Origin: Streptomyces sp. NRRL F-5135
Lineage (GTDB): Bacteria > Actinomycetota > Actinomycetes > Streptomycetales > Streptomycetaceae
Length of the DNA: 46,833 nt
Direction of reading: 5' to 3'
Assembly (NCBI RefSeq): GCF_000719775.1
Contig: NZ_JOHR01000032.1
Span: 1 to 46,833, forward strand
The position numbers and the translations under genes are program-made. Shown here in pieces: positions 26,455 to 36,048 of the stretch; the stretch's first letter is position 1, and the number at the start of each line of letters is the position of its first letter. Under the pieces are notes generated by a model, which saw only the letters and a list, made by a program, of their open reading frames with translations, made no database searches and had not been told where the DNA came from.

Positions 26455-28322
26455 TCATGCCCATCGGATGCCGAGTTCGGCAAGCGCGTCCAGCTGCTCC
26501 TGGGTGAGCTTGTCGCGCCTCGACTTCGTGTTGGAGACCCACACGCCCAGCTTTACGACCACCAGTTCCGCCTCGCCGTTGACCGTGATTTGTTCGCTGT
26601 GGCCGCGCGGTACAGGCCGGTGGGCTCCTTCCCGCTCGACCCATTGCGCGAGGGCCACGAGTCCGCGCTGGAACGCCTGCTGTGCCTTGCTCGGGCCCTT
26701 CGTCGCATGCTTGGTCGCTGGGGCGCCAGACGGCGCCTGAAGCGGCTGCACGCCCAGCTGGGTCAGCCGCTCCTGCTGCTCGGTGGACAGCAGCTTCCAG
26801 GTGCCGGGCTGCTTCTGCCGCTGAAGCCACCGTCCGATGTCGTCGCCGTCGAAGGTCACGCCGGGTGCGATGTCGGGCAGGTGGCCGTCGGCGTCGACCA
26901 GGTCGGCGAGGACGCGGTAGTGGCGTTGCCAGTCGAGTGGCCAGGGGCAGTTCCAGTCCTCGTCGATCGCGGCCAGTTGCTTGGCGCGCACGGCGGCCCG
27001 TTCCGGTTCTTTGCCGAGGCCGTCTTTGCGGCGGAGGTTGGCCATGTGCTGCCCGATGGGCACGGGCTGAACGCCAGCGGGGTCGTCCCAGACGGCGTCC
27101 TGGCGGGGTGCGAGGTGTCCGGTGGCCCTTCGGTAGGTCCGGAGCGCGGCGAGCTTGGCTTCCCACGCCTCTTCGCCGGGTTCCCACACCATCCCGGCTT
27201 CCGGAGCGTCCAGCAGTTCCTTGCGTCGCTCCTCGAGCTCCCCGGCCCGCAGTGCCTTCCGCTGCTGGTGCACCCAGCGCCCGAGGGGGAAGTCCTTCGT
27301 GACGCCGGCCTCGGTCTCCGTGTCGTAGGGGACGGCGTAGAGGCCGGTGATCTCGTTCTCCTTCCGCCAGCGCAGGAGGGCCTGGTAGCCCTCCAGCCAG
27401 ACCAGTGACTCGGGCCGGTACACCCGGGTGCGCAGGAACGCTGCGATGGTGGCGGCGTCGCGCGGGCTGGAGAAGTGCAGCAGCGCCGACTCGGCAGCGG
27501 CCTCGGTGCCGTCCTTTTTCTGGTCCTGCCCGTCACCGTCGGCGCCGATGATCCGCCCTTCCTCATCACGCCGGACGTGCACCTTGCGCTTGCCGCTGGT
27601 GAGGGCGCGGGAGGCGAGTTGCTCAACGAGTCGTTCATCGTGCGAGCGGAGGCCTTGGAGCACAGCGACCAGTCCCGCATACGAGGAGGAGGCGACCATG
27701 TCGGTCGGATCCTCGCCGGACTGGAGGAAGATGGGCACGAGGATGCGGGCGATCTTGGTGGTGCCGTCGCGGTTGAGCCGGAGGGCTCGGCCGATGTTCT
27801 GCACGATTTCTACCTGGGAGCCGCGGGTGTCGGCGAAGCAGATGGCTTCCACGCCTCGTTCGCCGGTGATGTCGACGCCTTCCCCGAGCACGCGACAGCT
27901 GGCGAGGAACGCCCGGTGGACGCGCCGGCCCATGGCGTCGATCCCGTTGGCGAATTGCCGGAGCACCTCGCGGCGTTCGGTGACGAGGTGGTCGCCACAC
28001 AGCCACGCGGACCAGACGCGGTCCGGGGGAAGGTGGCGGCCGGCCTCCAGCTCGTAGAAGGCCGCGTCGATGGACGACTTCGGCAGCCGGCCCGCCTTGG
28101 CAAGGTCGTCGTCGGAGGCGTCGTTGACGTACAGCGCCGCGGCCGTCTGGGGCAGCTTGTCCGCGAACGCGGCGGCCTCCTCCACCTTCTGGTGGAACGT
28201 CATCACGGTGCGCAGGTTGTGCGCGGCGGCGTGCTCCAGGAGCGCGGTCTGCAGCAGGGCCAGGCGCCGGCCTCGCTGCGCTTCCTCCGATTCCCCGAGG
28301 GCGGGGGAGGGGTCGCGGTGTC
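26455..28322 (-). pseudogene. Telomeric HA helicase, 5'-truncated copy
   Basis: About 620 uninterrupted codons homologous to the C-terminal two thirds of the intact helicase. It starts at RDPSPALGESEEAQRGRRLA near 28322 and keeps the second RecA domain (VDITGERGVEAICFADTRGS, QNIGRALRLNRDG) and all HA repeats to SNTKSRRDKLTQEQLDALAE. Domain I, with Walker A and the DEGH box, is absent, and upstream sequence is unrelated. Internal ATGs at about 28206 could give a 583-residue product that would bind DNA through HA repeats but could not unwind it. The open frame suggests the truncation is recent or that the fragment is useful. Confidence 0.85.
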
Positions 28323-28595
28323 GCCGTCCGTTCTTTCTGATCGGTTCACGAGCTGTGGAGCTGGGCTGATCGGTTGGCTGGTTGGTGTCTCATTTGCTGT
28401 GTCTGCCGAGTATTTGGGGTGCCGTTCTGGGGAGTGATGCCTGAGGTGGGCTCTGAGCTGGGGCTCTTTGCGGGGGAGCGGCTGATGGTGTGCTTGATCA
28501 GCTAGTTGGGTGAGTGCTCATGATCGCTCGGTGGCTTTTGCGGTGGTCGGAGCGGCGGTGGTCGTCGGACGTTTTGCTCACTAGTGGGGTGACTG
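28323..28595. other. Non-coding junction region
   Basis: About 270 bases with lower GC than the neighbours lie between the truncated helicase and the hicB terminator. No gene or known motif was recognised. One end of the Tn7-like element may lie here, since helicase homology stops at 28322 and the next genes belong to the transposition/hicAB block. Confidence 0.35.
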
Positions 28596-28633
28596 CGGCG
28601 CCCCCGCAGGTGCACAAACCTGCGGGGGCGCCG
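28596..28633 (-). terminator. Strong terminator downstream of hicB
   Basis: CGGCGCCCCCGCAGGT (28596-28611) and ACCTGCGGGGGCGCCG (28618-28633) form a perfect 16-bp stem with loop GCACAA. It lies 20 bases beyond the hicB stop codon and closes the long minus-strand gene run. Confidence 0.88.
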
Positions 28634-28653
28634 TGACCTTGAGTGGAGCAGCG

Positions 28654-29049
28654 TCAGCCCTTCTTGGGTGCGAGTTTGGCGATGTATTGGTGTGAGACAC
28701 CGAGCATGGCTCCTGCGTCTCTGACCGTGGCCTTCGCGGTCAGAGTTCGTGCGGCGGCCATGAGAGCCTCAGTGGCCGCTTTGGCGGCTTCTTCGGCTTT
28801 TTCCCTAGCCTCCTCGGCCGTGATGATCGCTTCGGCCATTTCGGGATCGGCCGGTCGCATCACGACTTTGAATGACTCTTCGGGGATCTCTAGCAGCATC
28901 GCCACCACGTCGGCGGCCATCCTGCTCGCCTCGCTCCAAGTGCGCCCCTGAGTGACCCCGACGAAGCCTTGCGGTAGGTCGGGGATCGTCACAGCCCAGT
29001 GGGAGCCATCGTGCTTCGCAATCGCGTTGTATGTCGTTGTGTCGCCCAT
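28654..29049 (-). CDS. hicB: HicB-type antitoxin
   Basis: 131 residues. The N-terminal half is a partial RNase H-like HicB fold (YNAIAKHDGSHWAVTIPDLP, GVTQGRTWSEASRMAADVVA). An Ala/Glu-rich helix follows, then a C-terminal HTH (TVRDAGAMLGVSHQYIAKLA) that would bind the operator. It neutralises HicA and usually autoregulates the pair. It is downstream of hicA on the same strand. Confidence 0.85.
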   Translation of the reverse strand: MGDTTTYNAIAKHDGSHWAVTIPDLPQGFVGVTQGRTWSEASRMAADVVAMLLEIPEESFKVVMRPADPEMAEAIITAEEAREKAEEAAKAATEALMAAARTLTAKATVRDAGAMLGVSHQYIAKLAPKKG

Positions 29050-29133
29050 TTCTCCTTCCCTTCTTGTACGCCTCGCCGAAGTGGTGGGATCCTGATCGGT
29101 GGGGGGGCCGACTTGGACTCGGCCCCCCGTCGA

Positions 29134-29325
29134 TCACGCTCCCTCCGCCGCCTTGATCAGAGTCTCGGCGGTCCCTTCGGCGATCTCTCGGTGTCGCGGG
29201 ACGGGAAGAGACACACCCTGCAGGGTGTAGATCTCATGACGTGCTCCCTGTCTCGCGAGTACGAGATCCGCCCCCTTGCCGGCGGCGATTCGCCGCAGTT
29301 CCCGGAGCAGTACTCGTTTCTGCAC
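29134..29325 (-). CDS. hicA: HicA-type mRNA interferase toxin
   Basis: 63 residues, the usual HicA size. The double-stranded RNA-binding-like fold is recognisable: LLRELRRIAAGKGADLVLAR, QGARHEIYTLQGVSLPVPRH with the active-site His in GARHEIY, then REIAEGTAETLIKAAEG. It cleaves mRNA and inhibits growth unless bound by HicB. Its ATG lies 32 bases after the tniQ stop codon on the same strand, so it may be transcribed with the transposition genes. Confidence 0.85.
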   Translation of the reverse strand: MQKRVLLRELRRIAAGKGADLVLARQGARHEIYTLQGVSLPVPRHREIAEGTAETLIKAAEGA

Positions 29326-29357
29326 CCGGCTAGGCTACTCGATGCGACAGGATCTGT

Positions 29358-32300
29358 CTACTTCATGCGACAAACTGTGATCTTGCAGGTGCCGACTTTC
29401 CTGGGCATCACGAGCGGCTGATTGTTCGCTGGGACGGGCTTGTACCGGCACAGGGGTGTGGGGCCGTGGATGCCGATGATGGTCATGAGGTGTTGTTGGT
29501 GGGGGTGGAGCTGGTTCCAGGCGTGCTGCTGGGTGCGGATCCACTTGGTCGTGGTGCCTGGGAATGGGCGGCCGGCGGTGTGGTGGATGTGGGCTTGGTG
29601 GTAGCTGTGGTTCCAGGAGGCCCGCCAGGGTGGGTTCCACCACGGGTCGAGTGCGGTGAGCTGTGTGTCGTGGGGCCAGGGCCGACCGGTGCGGCGTAGG
29701 TGGGCGACGGCGCGTTTGCGCTGCTCGTATAGCCACCAACCCAGGGGGAATCCGTTGTGTTCGGTGGTGTAGTGGGCGGTGCCGAGTCCGCCGTGAGTGT
29801 GTGCGTAGGAGCGGGCGTAGGGCAGGCCGCCGTCGATGGATGAGGAGACGGTTGTGGGGCGCGCCCGGCTGGCGCCGGTTCTGCGGTGCGTGCGTGTTTC
29901 CTGTTGGGGGCGGGCGGCGTGTGCGTCCTGGGGCGTTATGCCGAGTCCGGTCAGGAGTTCCTGCTGGCCAGGGTGGAGGTCGCCATAGTTGGTGCACTGG
30001 GTGAGCAGCCATCTGGTGGCGGCTGGAGGGAGTCCGGGGAAGCCTGCGGCCGCGTTCAGAGCGTGGCCGTGGATCTCGTTTCTGACGGCATGGTAGGTGA
30101 TTTGCCATGGTAGGCCCCAGGGTGGGTTCCACCATGAGTCAAGGACGTCGAGGGCCTCGGCGCGGTGGTGGGGCAGTCGGCCGTTGGCAGCCCGTTTGCG
30201 TTGGTGGGCGAGCCATGTCCCCAGCCGGTAGCCGTGGTGGTTCGCGCTTCTGGGCGCGGCGAGGTGTCCGTGTTGGGCGGCGTAGGTGCGGGCGTGGCCC
30301 AGGCCGGTGTCGAATGAGGATTGCTGGGTGACGCGGCGGGGCCGTGCGGTGGGGGCATTGGTGGCGGTGATGCCGAGTTGAGTGAGCCTGTGTTGCTGCC
30401 CCGGGTGGAGGTTCTGGTAGGCGACGCACTGGGTGTAGAGCCACTGCCCAGTCCAGTCGGGGGTGCCGGGGAAGCCTTGGTCGGGGAGGAGTCTGATCCC
30501 GTTCTCGACGAGTTTGCGGGCGGCGCGGTGGTTGATCTGCCAGTCCCCGTTCCACGGTGGGTTCCACCATGGGTCGACGGCTGCCAGCAGTGGGCCGGCC
30601 GGGTAGGGCGCGGCGGACCTGGCGGTGTGAAGGTCGGCCTGGTGCTTTTGGCGGGCCAGCCACTTTCCGATGGGGAATCCCTCGTGCCGGTCGGAGGGTG
30701 ATGCGTTGAGGTCGCCGTGCAGTGCCGCGTAGGAGCGGGCGTAGTGGAGACCGGTCTCCAGGGACGGCCTGTGGGTGGCGGGGTTGGGGCGGGCGGTTTG
30801 GACAGTCTGCTCAGTCAGTCCGACGGCCGCGAGCTGTCGGCGCTGTTCCACTGCCAAGCCGGGGTAGGACACACATTGGGTGTATAGCCATTGACCGAGT
30901 TCGTCGTCGAAGGCTGCAAAGGCGCTTTCGGGGGCGAGGGGTGGCCGGAGCGGACGAGTTCGGTCACCGTGTAGCAGGCTCGCTGCCAGTCGGAGGGCCA
31001 GGGTGGTGCCCACCACGGATCCATTGCGTCCAGCTGCTGTGTGAGGGCGGGATCGAGAATGCCGCGTCGGGCGCGTACGCGGTGGTTGGTCAGCCATTGG
31101 CCGATGGGGAAGCCGGCGTGCGTATCGGCAGCGCTCGCACAAAGGTGCCCGTGCTGCTTCCAGTAGGCGCGTGCGTTGGTCAGGCCCTGGTCACGGGCCT
31201 CGGCGAGGTTGCGACGCCGCGGCAGTGCGTGGCGGGCGGCTTCGGCACTGATGCCGATCTGTGCCAGTAGTCTGCGCTGCTGGGGGTGGAGGCTGCTGTA
31301 GACCTGGCACTGCCGGTACAGCCAGGTGCCGAGATTCTCGCTGGTGCCCGGGAAGCCCTGCTCGGGTCTGATGTCAGTGCCTGAGTCCAGCAGCCGTCGT
31401 GCGCGCAGGTAGATGCGCTGCCACAGCGTGCTCCACGCAGGATTCCACCACGGGTCAAGAGCGGCCAGGGCCTGGCTGCGCTCGGGGGAGAGCTGGGGGC
31501 CTGCGGCGCGCTGGTTGGACAGCCACAGGCCGAGTTGGAACCCGTCCTCTTCGTACCGGTAAGGAATGCAGAGGTGGCCGTGTTCGGTGGCGTAGATGCG
31601 GGCGCGGCGCAGACCCCGCGCGAACCCCTTGGCGGTCTCGACCACGTCTGGGGCCGACGCCCCTGCCGACTCCGTTTTTCCGGGCGTTTCGTCGACGGGC
31701 CGGGTTTCGGCCAGGAGCCGGGTGATCGGTGCGGGCCGGTGGGGCGGGGAGACGTGCCACATGCTGCGTGTCTTCGGCTTGTGCCCGGCGCGGGTGCGTA
31801 CGCAGGCGCGTACCCAGGCGTTCAGCGGGCCTGTCGTGAGGGCGCTGAGGCGACCGGCCATCCATGGCCGCTCAAGGCGCCGAGCCAGTTCGTCCACGAG
31901 GCTGGGGACATCGGCGAGCGCGTGCGGCTGATGCCGCCCCGCGTCATCGAGTAGCCGCTGCTGCAGGATCGGGTCGGCGAGGGCCGCGGCCAGCGTGACG
32001 GCTTCGGGATAGGTCACCGCATCCCGCGCCGCTGCACGCCAAGCGAGGTCGTTGCCGGGTGCCATCAGCCGCAGCCGGTCGGGCCAGAGGATCTCTTCCG
32101 GCCAGGGCTCGTCCCACCACGAAGCCATGATTGCCTGCGCCACGGTGAACGCTTCACCGGCGTGTGCAGAGCGCCGCAGCAGTCGTACATGACGGCGCTG
32201 GGCCGCCCCGTTCTGCGGCACATACCGCAGGTCCAACTGCCCGAGGACGGCCGCTGCCCCGTCGACGACGGGTGTTTCCAGCATCCAGCACTGGTGCTTG

Positions 32301-32812
32301 ACGCATACCCGGCCGTGCGGCAGCAGGTAGCGGCGTGCTTCCTCCCGGCCTCGTGTGGCGGTCGCGGTGCAGGCCCGGCATCCGGGGCCGGTCGGCGGGA
32401 TCGTGGCTGCGGTGCGGACCCAGGCGGCCGGCCCGCTGCCGAGCCTGCTCGAAGGGACGTCCCTGCCCCAGGCCGGCAGGGCACGGTGCAGGTGTTCCTC
32501 GGGTATGCGGCAGAAAGCGGCGACCACCGCCCGGGCCCCGGCGTTGAAGACCACTTCTCCGTCGGGCCGCACCGTGAACAGATTGGGCCGCCGCCCCACG
32601 TCCACGAGCGCGCCGATGAGTTCTTTGGCCGTGAGCTTGTACCGGGAGGCGACTCTCCTCATGAACGACAGCGTCGTCTCGCCGATCAGTGGAGCGACAC
32701 GCACCGCGCCCGAAGGCGGTCTGTGCAGGGGCAGTTCGTTCTGCTCGCGCTGTGGTGGCTGCGAATGATCCCTGACGGCAGGTTCCATTAGAGGGCTGGT
32801 GGTCTTCTTCAC
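29358..32812 (-). CDS. tniQ: TniQ/TnsD-type target selector with tandem HA repeats, frameshifted
   Basis: Starts with GTG at 32812, 15 bases after the tniB stop codon. Residues about 38-300 form a TniQ domain (VAPLIGETTLSFMRRVASRY) with a CxxC...CxxH zinc site (C145, C148, C170, H173). From about residue 405, roughly five HA repeats of 120-130 residues follow. Each has a (A/Y)xxHGHL part, GFPxGxWLxxQR, LDPWWNPPWxxDWQ, then GQWLYTQCxxYxxLHPxQQ. One frame break in a G-rich stretch (30930-30950) splits the gene: repeat 2 starts in the first frame and ends (GQWLYTQCVSYPGLAVEQ) in the second. Repaired length is about 1,150 residues. TniQ proteins choose the insertion target; HA repeats are probable DNA-binding modules. 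Confidence 0.8.
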
Positions 32813-32827
32813 CGCTGGTCCGCCTCG

Positions 32828-33886
32828 TCAGGATCCAGTGCCGTTGTTGCGGGGGCGCGGGAGGCGTTTTCGGGGCGGACGGGCTTGCTGCTCCGCGCGG
32901 ATGTCGAGCTGGATGCCGGCCAGGAGCCGTTTGGTGATCTTTTCGCTGCCGTCGAGGAGGGCGGTGAGGGCGGCTTCACGGATGAGGTGGGAGAGGCTGC
33001 CCATGACGCCTCCGGTGCGCTGGTGGAGGTAGTCGGCGTGCCGGGCCAGAGTGCCCCCAGTGTGGCGGCGCAGGTGCAGGGCGTTTTCCATGTCGGTGAC
33101 CAGGTCCAGCCAGACGGCGCGCTGTTCGGCGGTGCCGCGGGACAGGGCGGTGTTGCGGACCAGGGTGAAGCGGCCTGCCAACTGTGCGCCGCGCGGCCCG
33201 TTGAGCAGGGGGGATGCCTCGACGTCGACGCCTGCGTAGACGAACGTCGCCGGAATCCTCTCGCCTAGGTGCTTCATCTGGTCGGAGGTCTCCGAGCCGG
33301 CCCGGGTGCGGGTGTCGAGCAGGTGGACGTCGTCGACGAGGACCAGCGCGGTGCCCAGCTGGCACAAAAGGTGGCAGACGGCGTCGGTGATCTGCGCCTG
33401 GTTCATCCGGACCGCGATGGGGATACCGAGGAACCGGGCGAACTCCGATACCAGCATCTTGGGAGTGGAGGCGGGCGGCACCGCCAGAAACACCACAGGC
33501 AGCCGGTCGGTGCGGCCGGGGTGGCGGCGCTGCTCGGCGAGCTCGAAGGTGCGGCCCATCTCCAGCAGGGTGGTGGTCTTGCCGGTGGTGGGCGGCCCGG
33601 ACACGATCAGCCCGCGGCGCGCGGTGCCCTGCTGGCGGCGGTTGAGGAGCATCAGCCGCCGCACCGACAGTGAGATGCGCTCCATAGCCGGGGTGGTCAG
33701 GACGACGAACCGGGAGTGGTAGTCCAGGCGTTCCTCAAGCGACCAGTCCGCGCCGGCGTCTGGCGGGGGCTGCAGTGGGGGAGTGCCGACGAACTGCTGC
33801 CAGCCCTCCCGCGTGGTCGGTGGCGCATAGGCCGCCATCTGCTGCTCCTCGTCCGGGACGGGACCGGCTTCGGGGACTGCTACCAC
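32828..33886 (-). CDS. tniB: TniB/TnsC-type AAA+ ATPase
   Basis: 352 residues. Walker A GPPTTGKTTT, Walker B LVLVDDVHLLD, and a sensor/arginine region (GERIPATFVYAGVDVEASPL, RFTLVRNTALSRGTAEQRAV) identify the regulator ATPase of Tn5053/Tn7-type transposition. It assembles on target DNA and links TniQ to the transposase. The ATG overlaps the last codons of tniA by 7 bases, and tniQ follows 15 bases later: one operon. Confidence 0.9.
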   Translation of the reverse strand: MVAVPEAGPVPDEEQQMAAYAPPTTREGWQQFVGTPPLQPPPDAGADWSLEERLDYHSRFVVLTTPAMERISLSVRRLMLLNRRQQGTARRGLIVSGPPTTGKTTTLLEMGRTFELAEQRRHPGRTDRLPVVFLAVPPASTPKMLVSEFARFLGIPIAVRMNQAQITDAVCHLLCQLGTALVLVDDVHLLDTRTRAGSETSDQMKHLGERIPATFVYAGVDVEASPLLNGPRGAQLAGRFTLVRNTALSRGTAEQRAVWLDLVTDMENALHLRRHTGGTLARHADYLHQRTGGVMGSLSHLIREAALTALLDGSEKITKRLLAGIQLDIRAEQQARPPRKRLPRPRNNGTGS

Positions 33887-36048
33887 TGGGTTGCCTCCTG
33901 GCGGGCGTCGTAGATCCGCGACGGGCGGGGGACTGCGGCCCGCCCGGATGGCTGCTCGTCTCCGGCGGGGCCGCCGCCGGCATCGTCTGATGTGCCGAGC
34001 GGGTCTTCGTCCTCGTCCCAGCCGTCCTCGAACTCTTCGTCGTCGGGCTCATCCAGGCTTGCTGGGGTGAAGGCGCCGACCAGGCCGTAGGAGAGGGTCG
34101 GGGCGGTGAGGGGGTCGGGCGGCTCCTGCTGGTTTGGGGCGGGCCCGGCGAGGGAGGCTGCGGCGCTGGCACGTGCCGCGACAGTCCGCTCGCGGCGGGT
34201 GCCTTCCCCGTTGCCGGCCCGCCGCAGGAGGCGGTCCAGGGCCTGGGCGAGCTGTTGCTCGTGCTCGTCGCGGTCGCCGCGGCGCTCGACGGTCGCGCGG
34301 ATGTGCCGCCAGGTGAAGTCGGTGAAGGGCAGGCTTACCCGCTCCTTGTGGATCCAGGGCACCTCCTCCCAGCCGCCAGGCAGCCGCACCCAGATCTGCT
34401 GGGGGTCATAAGGGTTGTGGTGCACCTCCCACATCCCGTCCGGGGCCGTCGACTGGAACCCGCGGTGCGGGTTGAGGACCTCGTGGTCGTAGGTGCGGTA
34501 GTCGAAGCGGATGCCGTAATCGTTGATGCCCACCCGCTTGACCGGCATGAGCTCGACATAGTCGTCTTCGCTGAGCAGCACCGGCACATAGCCGGTCACG
34601 CCGACCAGCGCGGCCCACATCTCGTTCGGCGACACCGCGAGCTTCGGGGCCAGAGGATGACGCAGGGATGTGTGCCGACGGTGCTGCCAGTCTGCGACCA
34701 GCCACTCGTCCAGCAGATCCTGCACCTGCGGCAGCGTCCAGCACGCCTCGTCCTCGACGTGAGAGCCGCGCTGAGTGATGTCGGAGCCGGTGTAACCGGC
34801 CACGTACTGGGAGAACCGGTCGCCGATGGTGCGGAACATCCGCTCGACATTTCCCTTGGCCGGGCCGTTGGCCGGAGGCGCCGGCTGCACCGACACCCCC
34901 AGGCTGTCGCACGCCGCGGTGAACGAGGCGGAGATGAACACCCGGCCCTGGTCGACGACGACCGTCTCCGGCGTGATCACCGGCCGGGCTGCCGCACCCT
35001 CCAGCCGCGCGTCCAGAGACACCAGCCGCTCGTAGGGGATGACCGAGCGCGACATTGCCAGCGCCTTTTCCCACCCTCGGCGCATCCGCATGGGCGTCAC
35101 CATCTGCGCCAGCAGAACCGCCGCGTCCACCGACCCGGTGCCCATCGGCCGCAGCACGGTCGCACAGATACTGCGCGTCGCCACATCCAGGGCGATCGTC
35201 AGCTCGGCCTTGCCCACCACCCCGTCGGCCAGGACCACCATCACGTCCAAAGGGGTGCTGTCCAGCATCACCAGCTCACCGGGCCGCAGCGCCACCGTCG
35301 GGGTGAACGGCGGAGCCGGCCGTGAGGAGTGACGGCGCCGCTGCGCCGCTGTCCCCAGCAGTCCCTGGCGGTCGGCGAGGGCGTGCACCAGCCGGTTGAA
35401 CGTCGAGGCCGGCGGCACCTTCACCGCCCCCGCCCCGTGGGCGTCCTCCAGGATCCAGCCGACGGTGCGCCGGAGCTGGCTCAGCGTCCCGGTCGACCGC
35501 TCCCGCTGCGCCTGGAGTGCCTGCTCGATCGCGGCGACCACCCGCTCGTCCGCGCGCCCTACCGGCGAGCGCCGCCGGGCGGCCCGGCCGTCCACCAGCC
35601 CCCACAGGCCCTGCTCCCGATAGCGGGCCCGCATCCGCCGCACCGTCACCGCACTGGTCGGCTGCCCGGCCGCCGTCAGCTCGGCGGCCTTGGCCTCCTC
35701 CCGCTCCGCCATGGTGCGCAGGGCCGGATCGAACTCGGCCCGAGGCGGCTGGTCCTGACCCGGAACGGGGCACCCGGTCTCCACCTCACGCACATGCCGC
35801 TCCCAGGCGTACGCACGCGCGCGCACCTGTTCAGGCAGCTCCTCCAGGAGCCCGAACGGAGGCACGCCGCGCTGCGGGGCGCCTACCACTTCGAAGTCGG
35901 GTTCGGTGAACAGGAAGTTCGCCAGGACAGTGGCCACGGAGTTGTCCGCGTCGACCAGCCGTACGCATGACCCTTCCAGCATGACCACTGTCCAGGTCCG
36001 CTTCGCGAAACGCACCTGTGTTCCGGGCTCTAGCACTGTGCCGCTCAC
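33880..36048 (-). CDS. tniA: TniA/TnsB-type DDE transposase
   Basis: 722 residues from GTG 36048, chosen because it overlaps the tnsA-like stop codon (GTGA). HTH regions (PTSAVTVRRMRARYREQGLW, GTLSQLRRTVGWILEDAHG) precede an RNase H-fold catalytic core. That core has the triad D in MLDSTPLDVMVV, D in VVDQGRVFIS and E in GPAKGNVERMFRTI. A Mu-transposase-like C-terminal beta domain (YGIRFDYRTYDHEVLNPHRG, then DPQQIWVRLPGGW) and an acidic C-terminal tail follow; tails of this kind in TnsB contact TnsC. All catalytic residues are intact. Confidence 0.92.
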   Translation of the reverse strand: MSGTVLEPGTQVRFAKRTWTVVMLEGSCVRLVDADNSVATVLANFLFTEPDFEVVGAPQRGVPPFGLLEELPEQVRARAYAWERHVREVETGCPVPGQDQPPRAEFDPALRTMAEREEAKAAELTAAGQPTSAVTVRRMRARYREQGLWGLVDGRAARRRSPVGRADERVVAAIEQALQAQRERSTGTLSQLRRTVGWILEDAHGAGAVKVPPASTFNRLVHALADRQGLLGTAAQRRRHSSRPAPPFTPTVALRPGELVMLDSTPLDVMVVLADGVVGKAELTIALDVATRSICATVLRPMGTGSVDAAVLLAQMVTPMRMRRGWEKALAMSRSVIPYERLVSLDARLEGAAARPVITPETVVVDQGRVFISASFTAACDSLGVSVQPAPPANGPAKGNVERMFRTIGDRFSQYVAGYTGSDITQRGSHVEDEACWTLPQVQDLLDEWLVADWQHRRHTSLRHPLAPKLAVSPNEMWAALVGVTGYVPVLLSEDDYVELMPVKRVGINDYGIRFDYRTYDHEVLNPHRGFQSTAPDGMWEVHHNPYDPQQIWVRLPGGWEEVPWIHKERVSLPFTDFTWRHIRATVERRGDRDEHEQQLAQALDRLLRRAGNGEGTRRERTVAARASAAASLAGPAPNQQEPPDPLTAPTLSYGLVGAFTPASLDEPDDEEFEDGWDEDEDPLGTSDDAGGGPAGDEQPSGRAAVPRPSRIYDARQEATQW

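Noticed and set aside
28290..28325. CGGGGGAGGGG near the truncated helicase as a third Tn554-like left end
   Set aside because: The stretch is native helicase coding sequence (antisense of RDPSPALGESEEA) and lacks the GTTTGTT and GTTGTCGCCTGCGG parts.
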